Positions 23,126 to 35,373 of a DNA stretch of 64,000 nt are shown piece by piece. The number at the start of each line of letters is the position of its first letter. Within the stretch, counting starts at the first letter, position 1. The DNA is taken from NCBI GenBank assembly GCA_963970005.1, contig CAXAMN010000001.1, forward strand, positions 3,165,604 to 3,229,603, written 5' to 3'. Under the pieces are notes generated by a model. That model searched no databases. It was not told the DNA's origin and saw only the letters and a program-made list of their open reading frames with translations. Origin of the DNA: Durusdinium trenchii. Lineage: Eukaryota; Sar; Dinophyceae; Suessiales; Symbiodiniaceae. The position numbers and the translations under genes are program-made.

Positions 23126-23780
23126 GTAAAATCGTCTTCCAGCCTGGTCCATGCCATCAGGTTCCATGTGGGTCCCGGAGCCCGGGTGTAGTTCTCTGAA
23201 AAGGACTTGGCATGTTCGCCCGCCGGTTGAACCAGAAACCTACGCTCAGACTCATGAGTCCACAATTTTGTTCGTGCCAAGACCGTGAAGAGGCCCAAAT
23301 GCCAGTAAGCCGACCAGTTCAAAGCAGCAGTCGTCTAGTATATACATCCAAATTTCTTCCGACAAAGAACCGTATCTATCCAACAAACCTACTGCACATG
23401 TTACTGTAGTTAATCCACACCATTTTTATACGATATTGCACCCACACACACACATCAACTTTGCACCAAGGAAATGTTTCCGCTCAGTGGCCGCCGTTTC
23501 ATCCAAGTGCTTTATATTGTATAGAGTTATGTATAACATATCCCTGCTGACCCGGGAGACTGGTTTAACTAGTACACGCCGACATGGACGGCTTAAACTG
23601 CCTAACCCTGCTCACCCGCTCTCCGAGCACTTTTTCTAAGCATTGCTCCGATCACCGCTTCCACGCCGCCTCCATGTCGATCCTGCAACGTATATGACAC
23701 TGTTAACGTGCTTTTCAGAAACGCAAACTTTGTCTTCCAATATCGTTAACATATTTTGCGTGGAGCTTGTCTCAAAAAAC

Positions 23781-23873
23781 TCGGTCCTCCGCATGCGCTT
23801 CTTTGCCACCTTCAGCCTCAAGCGCGCCGCTTTCATCAAGTAGCTCTCGCACTGCTGGCCCGAAACGTGTCTG
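23781..23873 (-). CDS. candidate exon, unknown product
   Basis: A minus frame reads FGPAVRELLDESGALEAEGG, then KEAHAEDR, before a stop in TTTTTTGA. A second minus frame is strongly basic. The acidic helix-like frame looks more natural. Splice borders were not fixed. Confidence 0.3.
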
Positions 23874-24944
23874 AGACCTGGCTCATGGCATGTATGTGTA
23901 TACGGTCGACATCGACGTCATGTTAGATTCGGCGGCGACGACCCATGGGCACTAGAAACTCTTTCGAAGAGCACGCTTCATAGTGCTTCATCTCCAGATC
24001 CAATCGCCGTGTCCATCGAGCGACGACCGTGGTGAGGAAAAAAGGGATCATGCATGTCCCTGTGGATGTACGCTAGTGGCTTTTAGATGCTGTGTTGGAT
24101 CCAGATGTCCTGATCCTGTGCCCCTAGATGGTTGGTTTCCTGTGCAATTTGCTGGTTGGTGTCTTCGAAAGTTGGTTGAGCTTTTGTAAGGTTTCCACGA
24201 TGGAAGCATCCACACCCTGTCGAAAGGTTCCCCAACACTTGCTCAGAATGGTGTGGGTCGCAACTTTTTGGGAGGATGGTTCTGTCCCCCACATACCTCC
24301 TGAGCGGGAATTTTGGATCCATAGGGAGGGAAGTGTCTAGACAAGATCTCTTCCGGGCATGGTATCATGACAAATGAGTACTTTTACAGGTGCATAATGT
24401 TGATCATACCTGTATGGCACCTGTGCCATGCACGCCCACCTGAACCCCTCCACTGCAACGAAGGACCGATCCGACGTTTCCGGGCATGGTTTTCAGGTGA
24501 TCCCAACCCTGAATCCCTGTGAACCAAATGGTTGACATATCATGGTCTACTTAGAGGTGCTTATAGACAAGTAAAGTACGATCTTTTAAAGTCAAGTACG
24601 TTCATATGAATGAATTGCAAACGAACAAGTTTAACGAGTACTTTGGTGTGTGTGTGTGTGTCAACCCCTGTTTCCAAGGGCACTAATCTAGCTACTTACG
24701 CTCGCTGACCTGAAGCACTGTACAGCAACTCAGCAGGGGGGCAGTGAATCTCATTCCATCCACTGCCCAAAGAAGACGGTGGTTTGAGATTGTGAAGCGA
24801 GAAGGGACGCCTTCTTGTGTACCTGCAATTTTTAATATACATTAAAGAGCTAATGCATCTTGTTGACACATTCAAGTGAGCGGACTCTTCACTTCATACG
24901 GTGAAGTCAAGTGCTACGTATTCACCTAAAGTGCTAATGCTCAC

Positions 24945-25109
24945 CGCGAATAGCCTGAAGGCAAGCTCCACGGAGCAACCTTCTCAAGTGTGTGCGTTGT
25001 GTTGTGGTCGTCTTTCTTTGCAAGCATCTGGCGATAAGGGAACTTGAAGCCCAGGAAGCAGGTCTCCAAGTTGTATCCAGGGCAAATGCATGCCATTGCC
25101 TTGAAGCTC
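24945..25109. CDS. candidate exon, strand ambiguous
   Basis: On minus, AG|GAGC at 25110 and a canonical GTGAGC donor at 24944 bracket a frame containing MACICPGYNLETCFLGFKFP. On plus, a frame containing AIRELEAQEAGLQVVSRANA runs toward an AAAG|GTGACT donor near 25140. Only one can be right. The island is very likely exonic but I cannot choose. Confidence 0.4.
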
Positions 25110-25466
25110 CTGAGCTCAACAAACGTGCTGCTGCAAGAAAGGTGACTGAATTGCTGTGTCTGATAGAGCTGGGACATTGCTGTGTCCCGAAACAGGTTCG
25201 GTCGGTGCAAACGGATCCACATCCCAATAGTCAGATGAGGGTACACAAAGGTACGGAACCAAACAGTTCAAGTATCTCATTGGTGCATCAATTCAATTCT
25301 GGTTCCAACAAGAGTGTGTTATGAAACCCTGGGTCCCGGGGTCAAGGTAAAAGCATCAAGAACATGTCCTTTGTTGCAAGGGCCTCCACCACTCCTTGCA
25401 TGCAATCCGCAAAGGTTGCTTATACTATTCTGATCTATAGAATCTGAGTCTATATATCATCCACGA

Positions 25467-25548
25467 ACCAGCCATGTGTGGAATACTTACTATATTCACC
25501 CCATTTATGAACCCAATGTAAGTAACTATTCCATACATGGATGGTCTG
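25467..25548. mobile_element. small inverted-repeat element (MITE-like), copy 1
   Basis: The left end CCAGCCATGTGTGGAATACT and the right end, read in reverse complement as CCAGACCATCCATGTATGGA then ATAGTTACTTAC, form imperfect terminal inverted repeats around about 25 bases. Related ends occur at 58105-58182. Confidence 0.55.
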
Positions 25549-26269
25549 GGATCAGTTGATTTGTTTTTGCTTTCTTGATGGTCTGGATCATGGATGGTCT
25601 TCACTTTCTTCTGAAAGTCTCTCCACACTTTGAAGACTTGAACTCTACTTCAGAACTCAAAGGCAGAAACAACTGCTGCCCTTTGTGTTCTTCTTTCCCT
25701 CCATGACCTTCGTGTGACCTCGTGTAGAGCCATAATCCTTAATACAGTACCATTCCTCCAAAGGAGTGGGAGGAGGGGCAGGGCCTGACACACCAACACG
25801 GGGCCTCCAACCATCTGGTCAATTGTGGTTCCGCTGCGTTCCGCTGCGGAACGCGCTTCGTTCGGACGACCGATGCTGTCGACGATCTTTCTGGGTCGGA
25901 CCGATGTTTCGTACACCTATTTTGAGGAGTAACTGTGGGTATTGCTTTTGCTGGGTTCTTTTCGGGGACGACTTGAAAAACAGTACATTCAACTACTGCA
26001 TGAGTCACTTGGTAGGTAGCGGATTGGGATTGGTAGCTACGATGTAGGCACAACACAATTGACTTCAAACTCCCCTGACTTCATAGAAATGATCACTTCT
26101 GGTACCCTTGACGTCATTCAAGGTTTCTGGGACTTGGTCTTCTCTTTGGTGACCAGTGCTTGCATCAGGCAAAAAAGGTCCCAGGTCTCAGATGTTGCCC
26201 AAATAAATGTTCTACACAAACAACTACAACATGTATACATATATATATAGGTAGCTAGACAAGTGAGTA

Positions 26270-26462
26270 TTTCACTGGTCTTTCTGCCATCATGTTTATG
26301 CCCCGAAGTTCCATCACCAAGCCACGGTGCAGTCTCGTCGCCCTGCGCTCTGCGGCGGTCGAACTTGCCTTGGCCTTCGATGGGGAGCTTACCTTGGTCA
26401 AGGCCAATCTGGGCTAAGTCGATGTGGCATGGGCCAGATGCGGCGAAGCAAGATGAAGTCTG
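26270..26462 (-). CDS. candidate exon, unknown product
   Basis: The minus frame is open for about 64 codons after ATACCAG at 26463 and includes GPCHIDLAQIGLDQGKLPIE. A plus frame (SAAVELALAFDGELTLVKAN) covers part of it before a stop at 26418. The minus frame is longer, but the strand is uncertain. Confidence 0.3.
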
Positions 26463-26678
26463 GTATCACCCAAATCTTGGATTCATGAATATTATGGGCC
26501 TTGAGTTCCTCTTCAAGGTGGATCCTATATAATTCCTATATATATATGTATAGCACTCTGAAATTTTGGCCCCGCATGTGTTGAACATGTTTGAAGCATA
26601 ACAGACTGAGCCGATTGAGCCACCCAGCCACCCAGTGTGAACCACGTGTCTGTGTGATCCCATATTATCCGCCTCCAG

Positions 26679-26830
26679 CTGTGTGATGTGTTCGTGCCGC
26701 CCAAAGAACTGCCAGAAGAGAAGCCAATCCAGAAAAGAGCTGCCTTTGGCAACGTCTCCTGTGGCCGGGGCGTTGCAGTCAGTTCTTCTGTGCTGTTCGA
26801 CCTGTTCTTGAGTGAAGACTGCATTGTGAA
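26679..26830. CDS. candidate exon, strand ambiguous
   Basis: On plus, after CCGCCTCCAG, a frame reads VFVPPKELPEEKPIQKRAAF and then VAVSSSVLFDLFLSEDC. On minus, the same DNA is open for over 100 codons, including SSFLDWLLFWQFFGRHEHIT. The plus peptide and its acceptor look better to me. No family was recognised. Confidence 0.4.
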
Positions 26831-28083
26831 TCATGGTAGATGTGCACTAGTTGGGTCAAGCTCTGAAATTTGCATAAGGCAGAAGGTGGTATTCTTCACC
26901 TGCATGGTGTGGTGGATTTTTTGGATGAATGCTCCTATGAGACACATCTATCTCGTGTTCATTTGTTGTTGGGTCGTCCAATGCAAACTCTGGATATGAT
27001 ATGATATCTCACCCCCCAATGCCTGAAGAGGTTTTAGATGGCTTTATAATCCATGTCATTAGTTGTTTAATAAAGAGTCTACCTGTATCCACCACATGGT
27101 ATCCCAAATGGCCTGAACCGCCAGAAGGATCTGCTCGCTGTCGTCCTGCGCGACGCAAGCCCTCATGGATCTTCATGGATTTTCTGCACTCGAAAGGGAC
27201 GTTCACCCTGAGTGGAATCAACCTGGAAGCTGCAAATCAAAAACTTGATGCAATGGCATCACTGACTAATCGCTTGGAGTGTGTTGTTTGTCTTCGCTCA
27301 ATATATGTGTGACAAGTCTTTCTTGTTTCGTCATGGGTTCAAATCACGCCCGCATCAACGCTTTGAAAAGGCAGTTTGCCTACTTCAGAAGGTTGCTGCA
27401 GTTTAAAGCTTAAACATCGTAGCATGCAGAATGGTAAAGATTTGTTGACTATGATTCTTGATTATCCACCTTAGATGCTTGGTCTTGTTTCAACCTATGG
27501 CAAGTTGACGATTGCTACTGTTTTTCGTTTGACTTCAACTATCCGCAGTTGATGCAGAAAGGCATCCAAACTGCTGCATAGTGAAGAATCCTGCATGGAC
27601 CACAACTCCATGAACCTGCTCCATCCTGCATTATACTGATACTGCTCCCCTGAGTCTGTCTTGTTCCCCTGTCTTGTTACTGCCAACCTCTCCAGAAAAA
27701 CCATCCCAACCTACACCGGAAACGCCACGTGTTTCCGGGCCGGCTTCCACCGGCTTCCACCGGAAAGGTCCACTCGCCCGGTCGGTCCGAATCGCCGAAG
27801 AGGTTCCAGCGAGGGCTCTTCAAAGGCTGTGCGTGGCCCCGGCGCTCGATGACCTGAGCCGAAGAGGCTGTGCCAGTGGAGCCGAACGGAGTGCCAGTGC
27901 GACGGGAGTGGCCAAGTGCCAAATGCGGCGGGTTACGGATTTAGACATCGTTAGACATCGTGATGATAACTAGATTCTTGGCATACAACAAAGAACACGA
28001 AATGAGGTAAAGAGCCTGTAGGTGCTTCAAACCAGGGCTCCCAAGTCTTCGCCTCTTATGAATTGTGGGAGAAAGTAAGTAAC

Positions 28084-28199
28084 GGTGAAACACTTCCACC
28101 CCCAGCATGGTGTTCTTCCCAGCAGCCACCACGCGGAAGCCTCTGTCCACGGCCCGTCGCAGAAAGGAAGAGCCCGGCACGTCTTGCGCAGTGCAGGTC
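28084..28199 (-). CDS. candidate exon, unknown product
   Basis: After a good acceptor (CACCAAATTTCAG|G) the minus frame encodes SSFLRRAVDRGFRVVAAGKN and then TMLGVEVFHR before a GTTACT donor. The alternating hydrophobic pattern suggests a beta-alpha-beta fold. It might be a Rossmann-type or hydrolase strand, but no diagnostic motif is present. The exon lies on the same strand as the hydrolase exons 8 kb away. A link is not demonstrated. Confidence 0.5.
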
Positions 28200-28411
28200 C
28201 TGAAATTTGGTGCAAGAAGGGTAGAGACCCGCCCACCAAGGAGTTTGTAGGCCTAGATCCTCAAGGCATCTCCAGCCCCGCAAATCATCTCGAACATCTA
28301 TAGAAACCTGCATTTTGGCATCGATTGTATGTCTTTTCTGTTCTCACGCTGTACACATGGACCACGAGCCAAACACGGGGTCTGTAAAGGCCTCGTCCAT
28401 GGCCTGGCCAC

Positions 28412-28519
28412 CTTCCAACGCTCGGTTTCCTTGAGTGGTCCAACGCTGAGCTTCGGCCCCCACCCGAAGAAACCCAAACAACCGGCAACATAGTGCGGGT
28501 CGGTCGTGACCAGGACTAG
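28412..28519 (-). CDS. candidate exon, unknown product
   Basis: The minus frame begins KLVLVTTDPHYVAGCLGFFG and ends near LKETERWK at a GTGGCC donor. Another minus frame is open over a longer span (28344-28650), so the frame is provisional. It may belong to the same gene as the exon at 28.1 kb. Confidence 0.35.
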
Positions 28520-30282
28520 CTTTTGGAAGCATGGACACCTCAAGAGGCCGAAAAGGGTCCCTTATGGTCCCTTCAGAGGCATCGAGTATCCTCGACCAAG
28601 CATCAAGCCCGGCTCCACCAGGATTGTTGGGGCATCCAATCGAAGCTTCGAGGACCTGGCGAAGCGCTCGGTGGTCTTCGCATCAACACGTCGACGCACG
28701 GAGCGGTCGGTCACTGGTCCGGTCGGTCGCTGGCGGGACACGCTGCCGTCGACGCAAGAGATCAGGACCGAACCAGCCCTGAACTGATCGGGAAAAATCT
28801 GCTAGTCCCACTGGGGTTTGGATGCCTTCGCTTTCTTCTGGGCATAGTCTAGTTTACGACTCAGTCTGAGAGAAACATACATTTCTTCTTTGGCCTTTAC
28901 TCTGACCTGCTTGACACATCGATCCGCACAAAAAGCAACATCAAACCGCATCAATACTCATCTCTAACGCCGGTGAGGGATTCACACAGCACTGTTCCTT
29001 GAGGCGGGTCCCCATGGGCCGCCACGGGGTCCAAAAACATGTTGTGGGTGAACAGTGAAGCAACAAAAGGTATAACGTAATAAAGAGATAATGATATGAT
29101 TATCTAATGCTTCCAAGAATCGTGGAAGGAAAAAAGTTCAAGATCACCTCATCTTCCATACAACGCCTTGGGCAAAGGACGACAATGGACCGCGAAATCT
29201 ACGTTGTGCATTGACTGATTGGGCCAAGGAAAGGGAGTGAACAACAAGAAATCATGCAGCAAGTGGAACAAAAAGAACGCATGTGGTTGAAGTTCATCTC
29301 TCGTGTATAGTCTATAGTCTATTTGCTCAGGGCGGTGGCGACCACGCCAAGTCACGGATTTGTCTCACTCTCATCTTTTGTCTTGTCCTCCAGGCTCAAC
29401 ACAAAAGGGAAGGGTATGATTTAGTAGCAAAAAGGGAACAAGTGCAATAAGGATTGGACACAGGATGCCCTCGCCGAAGACTACAAACCAAATGAAATTA
29501 GGGATGCATGAGGCTATAGGTGTTGGATGGCCGTCGTGTCGCATTTGGGGCACATCACACTTGTGTTGAGCCATGTAGGACTCTACCCAGCCTCAAATCA
29601 CCGTACTATTGACATACTTGCCGAGCTCCTTGCAAAAATGTCGGAGGTCTCCCTATTAAACCCTAGGGCTCCAACCACATCCTCAGGTGGTTGGAGCCCT
29701 GGGGAACATACTCACATGATCACCCATCTCAAACCTCCGGGAATCCAGACATTCGATGTTTCAGCTGACGTTTCACCCTCCCGGATCGATCCGTCCACGG
29801 ACCAAGAGGCAAAGCTTGGAGGCTTGGAGCCTTGCGGTTCCAAACTCATCCCAAAACGGATTCCCCGGCGCAGCTACCATTCACCAAAGACCATTCACCC
29901 GATCCACAAGACCATAGCGCCTAGCTAGGCTCCAAATCAAAACCCCCACTCGAGTGGTGTGCCAATCGCTATACACGCCTATAGCCTAGCTATGGCCTTC
30001 GAGTCGGGCCGCCGAACTGCACCCGGCAAGGGCGTGGAATGCTGCTCCGAACTGCCCCTTCACCGATGGCGGTAGGTCTCAGACGAGGGGTTGCCAAACA
30101 TCTGTCAACAGTCCGACGTTCCCACGTCAGAAGTGGAAGTGGAAACCACCCTGTCACTTGAAGGAAAAGAAACCGTGCAAGGGTCCATTGTCACATTTGC
30201 CACTTTCATGTGAGTGAGTCCGTGGGTATAATTCCCGCTTTGCTGTGGCCGGAAAGCCCAAAAACCGCTTCTTCCCGCCTAC

Positions 30283-30361
30283 CCTTCTTCTCGTGTCCTT
30301 GAGACCGCGCACGGTCAGGTAACTCTTCTCAAAGTCCAAAGGTTGGAACTTGGCGGAGAAC
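30283..30361 (-). CDS. candidate exon, unknown product
   Basis: Acceptor GGTACCCCCCCAG|G, frame FSAKFQPLDFEKSYLTVRGL followed by KDTRR, and donor GTAGGC. All three signals agree with the AG|G rule. The short charged peptide has no recognised family. Confidence 0.5.
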
Positions 30362-30651
30362 CTGGGGGGGTACCAGCGATGGCGGGCTGTGAATCACCAT
30401 ACTATGTCGTCATCCTGCCCGACGACCTACTAACTACTAAAGAAAGCAAATGTTTGAGGCAAACAGTACTGAAAAAGGTTGGTATTGTAGGTAGGTGAAC
30501 ATCCGAGGGATTTGTGGCATCGTCCATCTGTGAAATGTGTAATCCGTCAACATCAAGATCCTATCTCTCTATCTATCTATATATATATATATGTTACCCC
30601 CCTGAGATCCACTTTTGATGTTCTTCCTAAGGTCCTAAGACATGCATGGTC

Positions 30652-30690
30652 AAACTCACTGCATACTTCAAGGAAGTATGCAGTGAGTTT
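30652..30690. other. perfect 18-bp hairpin
   Basis: AAACTCACTGCATACTTC, the loop AAG, then the exact complement GAAGTATGCAGTGAGTTT. A second small hairpin (CAAAGTT/AACTTTG) follows at about 30697-30719. Confidence 0.9.
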
Positions 30691-31189
30691 AAGTGTGCAA
30701 AGTTGGCAAGCAAACTTTGCCAGCGTACTGACGTGCACTTGCATATATGGAAGCAAACTTGCACTGGATGCAAGGAGACTTTAGAAGGCATGCACTAAGA
30801 ATGAAGTGACCCACTGTAGATGCTGTAGAGGAACAAGGTTTTATAGCTGACTTCCAATGTTTTGGGACCTGTACTCGACCTTTATCCAGAGACCTTATAT
30901 CCAGAGATCCGAAAAGCTGAAGTGAAAGCTTTGAGAAATCCTCTTTAAAACGACGTGATCGTTCCCAGAGACGGAACTGAAATAGATGTTTTACGTTTTT
31001 TATTACTTAAACCATCTTAAATCCAGTTCACTTTGAGTGTTAAGTAAACGTAACTTAGAGTTTCAATGGTAATCAATTAGCATTAGACTTCACTTAGACC
31101 TCAATTAAACTTTAATTAGATTTCAATGAGAGTAAAGAACGAGACGAATAGGCTTAAGGATCAAACAAAACTTCTTCGATCAGTGGGCT

Positions 31190-31345
31190 TTCATTGAACT
31201 TCCATGGATGTCCAGTCGGTCTCCTTTCTTTGCCATGCAAGCCCACGCAGCTCCCAGGCAGAACAGCCAGCCTCCGCACACCCAACCTGTGACCCCAAAA
31301 GCGAGACCGTGTCCGACGCACCGGACAGGGGCTCAGATCAAGCCA
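31190..31345 (-). CDS. candidate exon, unknown product
   Basis: The minus frame encodes GASDTVSLLGSQVGCAEAGC and ends in WQRKETDWTSMEVQ with a TGA. An internal CACAG|GTTGGG could act as a donor. Plus frames are also open. It may pair with the island at 31.4-31.6 kb. Confidence 0.35.
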
Positions 31346-31429
31346 CGCTCCGATCCCGCACACGTCCAAGGTTCCAACGCGAAAACCAGACAGATTAAGC
31401 TCAAGAAGTTGCATCCACTTAGTCTCAGT

Positions 31430-31625
31430 TCAGAAGTTGCTGGGATCCCAGGCAGATTGTAGAGCATCCATGGCATAAACTGCCAATTCCCGCCATAGGC
31501 CCAGACTGGTGGCTTCGGCGGCCGCTGAGCCGAAGGCATCTTCGAATAGACCCGACGCCTGGACGAAAGAACACACCGGCCTGGGCCGTGACCTGTTTGA
31601 TTGCTTCGGTGACCTCGATAATGCC
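31430..31625 (-). pseudogene. candidate exon with an apparent frame change
   Basis: The first part reads EVTEAIKQVTAQAGVFF in one minus frame after an ATTATCGAG|G acceptor. The second part reads natural protein in the next frame (ASGLFEDAFGSAAAEATSLG, then WRELAVYAMDALQSAWD). One inserted or deleted base between 31555 and 31575, or an unseen splice, would explain it. Confidence 0.35.
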
Positions 31626-31999
31626 ACATATCCACAGAACTTCAACATATCGAATTGAACTCAAACTAACAATAATATATCGAATTTGAACTTAGCCGTG
31701 GAATATCCATAGAATTGACTGAAGTCAAAATAACCATTGATGTCCAGAAGAATTTGGGTGTGTATTTGAATAGGGAGATTTTCCCACACCATGGCTGGGT
31801 GGACTGGTCTCCAAGCTTCGGAGATCTCCCGATTTTACACGACCGATAGCTGGGAATCACATTCTTGCCTGTTTAATGGAGATCATGATCTTGTGATTGT
31901 TCCCAAGCCATGAGCAAGTAGGAACAGATTGCAAAGCCCGAAAAGATTGGCCGACCGGCCGACCCTCTACCAACCTGTCACCCTCTCGCAACGCGTCCG

Positions 32000-33550
32000 T
32001 GCAAATGGTGGTTCACAACAGCCCAGAGCTGTGTACTTCCTTACGAGGCCATGTACTCACCCCAAAGCCTCACATTGAGCTATTCAAAAAGCTCTTTGCA
32101 CGCGCTTGCAACAATGGAGGTCCCACTTCCTTGTTTTTGGTGTGGGCACTTGTAATTACCACATCAGTTGTGCTAGTAGTGAGTGTGTCCACAGCTCCCC
32201 CTGTTCGCCATCTGCTCCAGTTGATTCCAAGAAGCAAGGCTTCCCCGGTGCCAACATAGGCCTTCACCTGCTCGCGCCGCAGGGAGACGTAGAGGAATAG
32301 GCCAAGGCCTCGGCGATGTTGAAGACAGGACACGAGGGGCTATGAACTTTGAAGAAGCCCTCCAAACGAGAAATCATGTTGAGACGCAGCCAAGAACATG
32401 CCACGGTCACGCATGCCACATGTGAAGAATATATATATATATATACAATCTATACCTGAAGGATCCGAAGAACTTGTTGTCCTGCAAATACCATTCTTGT
32501 TGTGGGAATCCGGATATCTACCAGCATCCGACTCGACTAGTCTACCAGCATCGTTTGCTTTTGACTGAACAGTGGCAGGGGTCACATCTCCGCCAGGTCT
32601 CCAAGTGCGGCGATCCACCCAGTTCTTCCCAGCAAATTTGCCACACCTCCTGGCGCGACGCAGGCGTTGGATGGCCTTGGGGTAGGCACATGGTCTGAGT
32701 GATCAGGTTCTTGCAAAGCTAGATGTCCTTAGATGTCCCTAGTATCAAGCTCTAGATGTCCCTGTGAGGGTTCCCAGGAGGGGCCAAGTATGGGCAATGA
32801 CAATTGGTGGACTTTCTCCGTATTACCGATACTGTTGATCTAAGCATGATTCGTTTGCCACATAAACTCTAAAGTGGAGGGATCTCCTCGCTGTCGCAAG
32901 AATTCCTTTACCAAGAACGCAGGTCCTTGAATTGAACCGTGCTTGCTTACTGGACAGTTCTTCGATGCAGTTCAAGGCTTCTTTGTGAATCCTCCAAAGT
33001 GTCGACAGTCCAAACCAGTTTCTTCTTCCCCCAGGGAAAAGCCCGCCGTTTCCAAACGGAGCGTTAAATTTGATTGTTTCCAATGGAATACCCCCAGGCA
33101 ACGGGCACCCCAAATTCAACAGGCTCACAGTGCTCACAGGTCATCAAGCTTTTTCAAAAGCCAAGGTTGAGTGCAAGCACCGACACCGGAACTCGGGGTC
33201 ACCTGCCCAAAAAACACACACACTACCTACGTGGATCTACAGCTAGGACACCCCGACAGGAAGGTCCTCGGTCTGGCCCCAACATGCCCCAATGGATGCT
33301 TCAAACCAAGATGCCAGGGAAGAGGGATAGGAGGAAGTGGCCCAACATGTTCACCATGACCTCAGGGAAATGCTTCACGTTCGTTTCGGGAGGGTGAGTC
33401 GGGTGAGTTAATAAGGTATATGTTAAGTTGTTGGGTTGAAGGTGCATGCAAGAGTTGAACCCAAATGGTGGACCCAAAATGATAAATATGCATTGGCATA
33501 ATATATATACTGTGTAATGTATACAATTGGCATGTTTTAAATACCAGTCA
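32000..33550. other. no gene resolved
   Basis: Frames at 32100-32330 and 33300-33400 (minus, NVKHFPEVMVNMLGHFLLSL) could be exon pieces. No splice pair supports them. A TA tract lies at 32429-32446. Confidence 0.35.
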
Positions 33551-33559
33551 AACCTGAAA

Positions 33560-33712
33560 ACCACGAAAAGAAATCTTTTTAAAAAAAGAAATCTTTTCCG
33601 GAAATAGTTTTCTTTCTCCGGGTTCTCCGGGTTAGTCCGGGTATTCCTTTCTTAGTCCGGTTTTTCTTTTCTTGGTCCGGTTTTTCTTTTCTTTTCACTG
33701 TTTTCTATTAGT
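33560..33712 (+). repeat. AGAAATCTTTT / TCCGGKTTTTCTTTTCTT repeat block, left
   Basis: A GAAATCTTTTT-type block (33570-33598) is followed by five or so TCCGG-plus-pyrimidine units. The same two modules occur at 37195-37315 in the opposite order. Confidence 0.7.
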
Positions 33713-33799
33713 AGGTGGTGTCTGACCCCTACCGGATGTTGAAACACTCCCATGGCAACCCTGGCCCTCGTGCATGTTTTTCCACCAGGTTCACTGTGG

Positions 33800-34547
33800 T
33801 CAAGTCCGCCACAACCGCCATAGAGACGTCAAGTATACATCCAACATCCTGTGGATGGTTGACTTTGGTGAAACACGTCGGCTGTATCGGGCAAGTTGCC
33901 CCACAAAGCCCTCATCCATCTGGCAGTTGTCACACATCGGCGACTCCTGCCAGGTCAACTTCTTTGCATCCAGCTCCATGTTACGGAAGGTGTGCACAAG
34001 CATGTGGAATTTCGAATGTAGAGGGAAGCGGGGCTCACCACGTTCAAGAGATTCTGTCGCCAACGCCCTGTAGCCTCTGCAGGCACACAGCCCATCAGCA
34101 GCAATGCCAGCGGCTTCATCATCTCGGAGCCAAGCGCCAGCGCCATACAGCTTGCGCATGCAAGAGTTTATGCTTTTTGCCACAAGCAATATCAAGGCAA
34201 GGCGCCTGTCAAGCAGCACCAGCTCCGCGCGATCAGGCTGCATCAAAGCACTTTCAAGGAATTCCTCAGCAATTGAACTCGGGACGCACTTACCAACCAA
34301 AACCGCGGAACAAAGAACATGCATGGATACGAGATCAAAGAACAAGCGTCGCACAGCAAAGTTGTCGTTGAACCCTTCTGCCAACCTCCCTCAGGCCAAT
34401 CCAAAAACGCTGTGTAGCCACAGATCTCCTTTGTCGGTTTGCTCAAAGGAGGCTTGACTTTCTTGAGGCGGCAAAAGGCTCTCCACGAACACGTCATGCC
34501 AGCAAAGCCATCGTGCAAAGATTCTTCATTCCAAAGGCTGCGGACTA
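33800..34547 (-). pseudogene. broken element-encoded protein, second exon
   Basis: Minus-strand coding sequence of about 245 codons with one frame change near 34385-34395: the upstream frame reads KEICGYTAFLDWPEG and the downstream frame LAEGFNDNFAVRRLFFDLVS. It ends with HSKFHMLVHTFRN, CDNCQMDEGFVGQLARYSRR and a TGA at 33800. The pattern Lys-x-His, then a DEG...R..R.VSP segment, is one I associate with a large multicopy dinoflagellate protein family of unknown role, possibly transposon-derived (memory, unverified). The frameshift suggests a decayed copy. Confidence 0.6.
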
Positions 34548-34854
34548 CTTGGTGGTTCATTTTTGGCTAGGGAACTTGTAAGTATCTTGTAAGTGGTTGG
34601 TAACTTAGTTACGAAGGGGTTACAAGTTCTGTAACTAGCACAAGTTTTTATGTTAAGATGTGGCACTTGCAAGTTAGTTAGCAAAAGTTAGAAATTTCTA
34701 AGTTCTATATCTAGATTATCAAAACTAGTCAAAAATAAGTTATAACTAACTTAGGGAACTTAACTTTTTTGAGATATAAAATTTCAAGTTTTTCTAATTT
34801 ACACCAAAACTGATCAAATCGTGCTTTTTTTCGCACTTTGATTCTTAAACTTGA

Positions 34855-35095
34855 AATCGAGTTCATGCTCCGATCGCATGTTCATCACGCAGCTCACTGA
34901 GCCGTATGCCGTCTTGTCATGGTCATGGCTGACTCATGATGGATGTTGCTCCGGTATAAAAAACATGCGGCTCATTGAGCCGCAGGTTGTGTCTCTTGCA
35001 AAAAAATATACATTGAACCGCGTGCCATCTTGAGCAGATGATGGATGTCGCTCTTGTTTCAATAATAGACTCATTGAGCCGCAGGTCGGGTCTCA
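34855..35095 (+). repeat. degenerate tandem repeat, roughly 100-bp unit
   Basis: Three blocks contain variants of CTCATTGAGCCGCAGGTYG, YGCCRTCTTG and ATGATGGATGTYGCTC. The right-most block forms the last codons of the adjacent minus-strand ORF. Confidence 0.65.
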
Positions 35096-35373
35096 CGCAC
35101 TAAGCCATTTGCCTTCATCTTTCGCCATGCCTCATAGGCATCAACCACCATCTCCGCCGTGTAGGTCTCCGGCCGATTGGACAGCAGGATGGTCCCGTCC
35201 GCCAGGATGCAAAACCCGCAAGGTGGCCGCATTGCCTCCAGCTGCTCCGCATACGTCATCCTCCTAGGCTGCACAGGCTCCATCTTCAGCAGTACCGGCA
35301 GCTGAGGACGCGTCGCATGAGCAGCACACACTTGGAGCCAGCAAACGCCAGCAAACAAAAAGCATTGTTGCAC
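35071..35373 (-). CDS. small ORF nested in the intron-like insertion
   Basis: A minus ORF of up to 100 codons. The likely start is the ATG giving MEPVQPRRMTYAEQLEAMRP, followed by GFCILADGTILLSNRPETYT and AEMVVDAYEAWRKMKANGL. G/C-ending codons and balanced composition suggest a real protein or a domain of one. An upstream AG in CGTCCTCAG could make it an exon. It lies on the same strand as the host exons. The family is not recognised. It could be an element-encoded protein or an alternative exon. Confidence 0.5.
   Translation of the reverse strand: MQQCFLFAGVCWLQVCAAHATRPQLPVLLKMEPVQPRRMTYAEQLEAMRPPCGFCILADGTILLSNRPETYTAEMVVDAYEAWRKMKANGLVRETRPAAQ

Noticed and set aside
27330-27360. GGGTTCAAATCACGCCC as a tRNA T-arm
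   Set aside because: No acceptor stem, D arm or anticodon arm can be folded around it.
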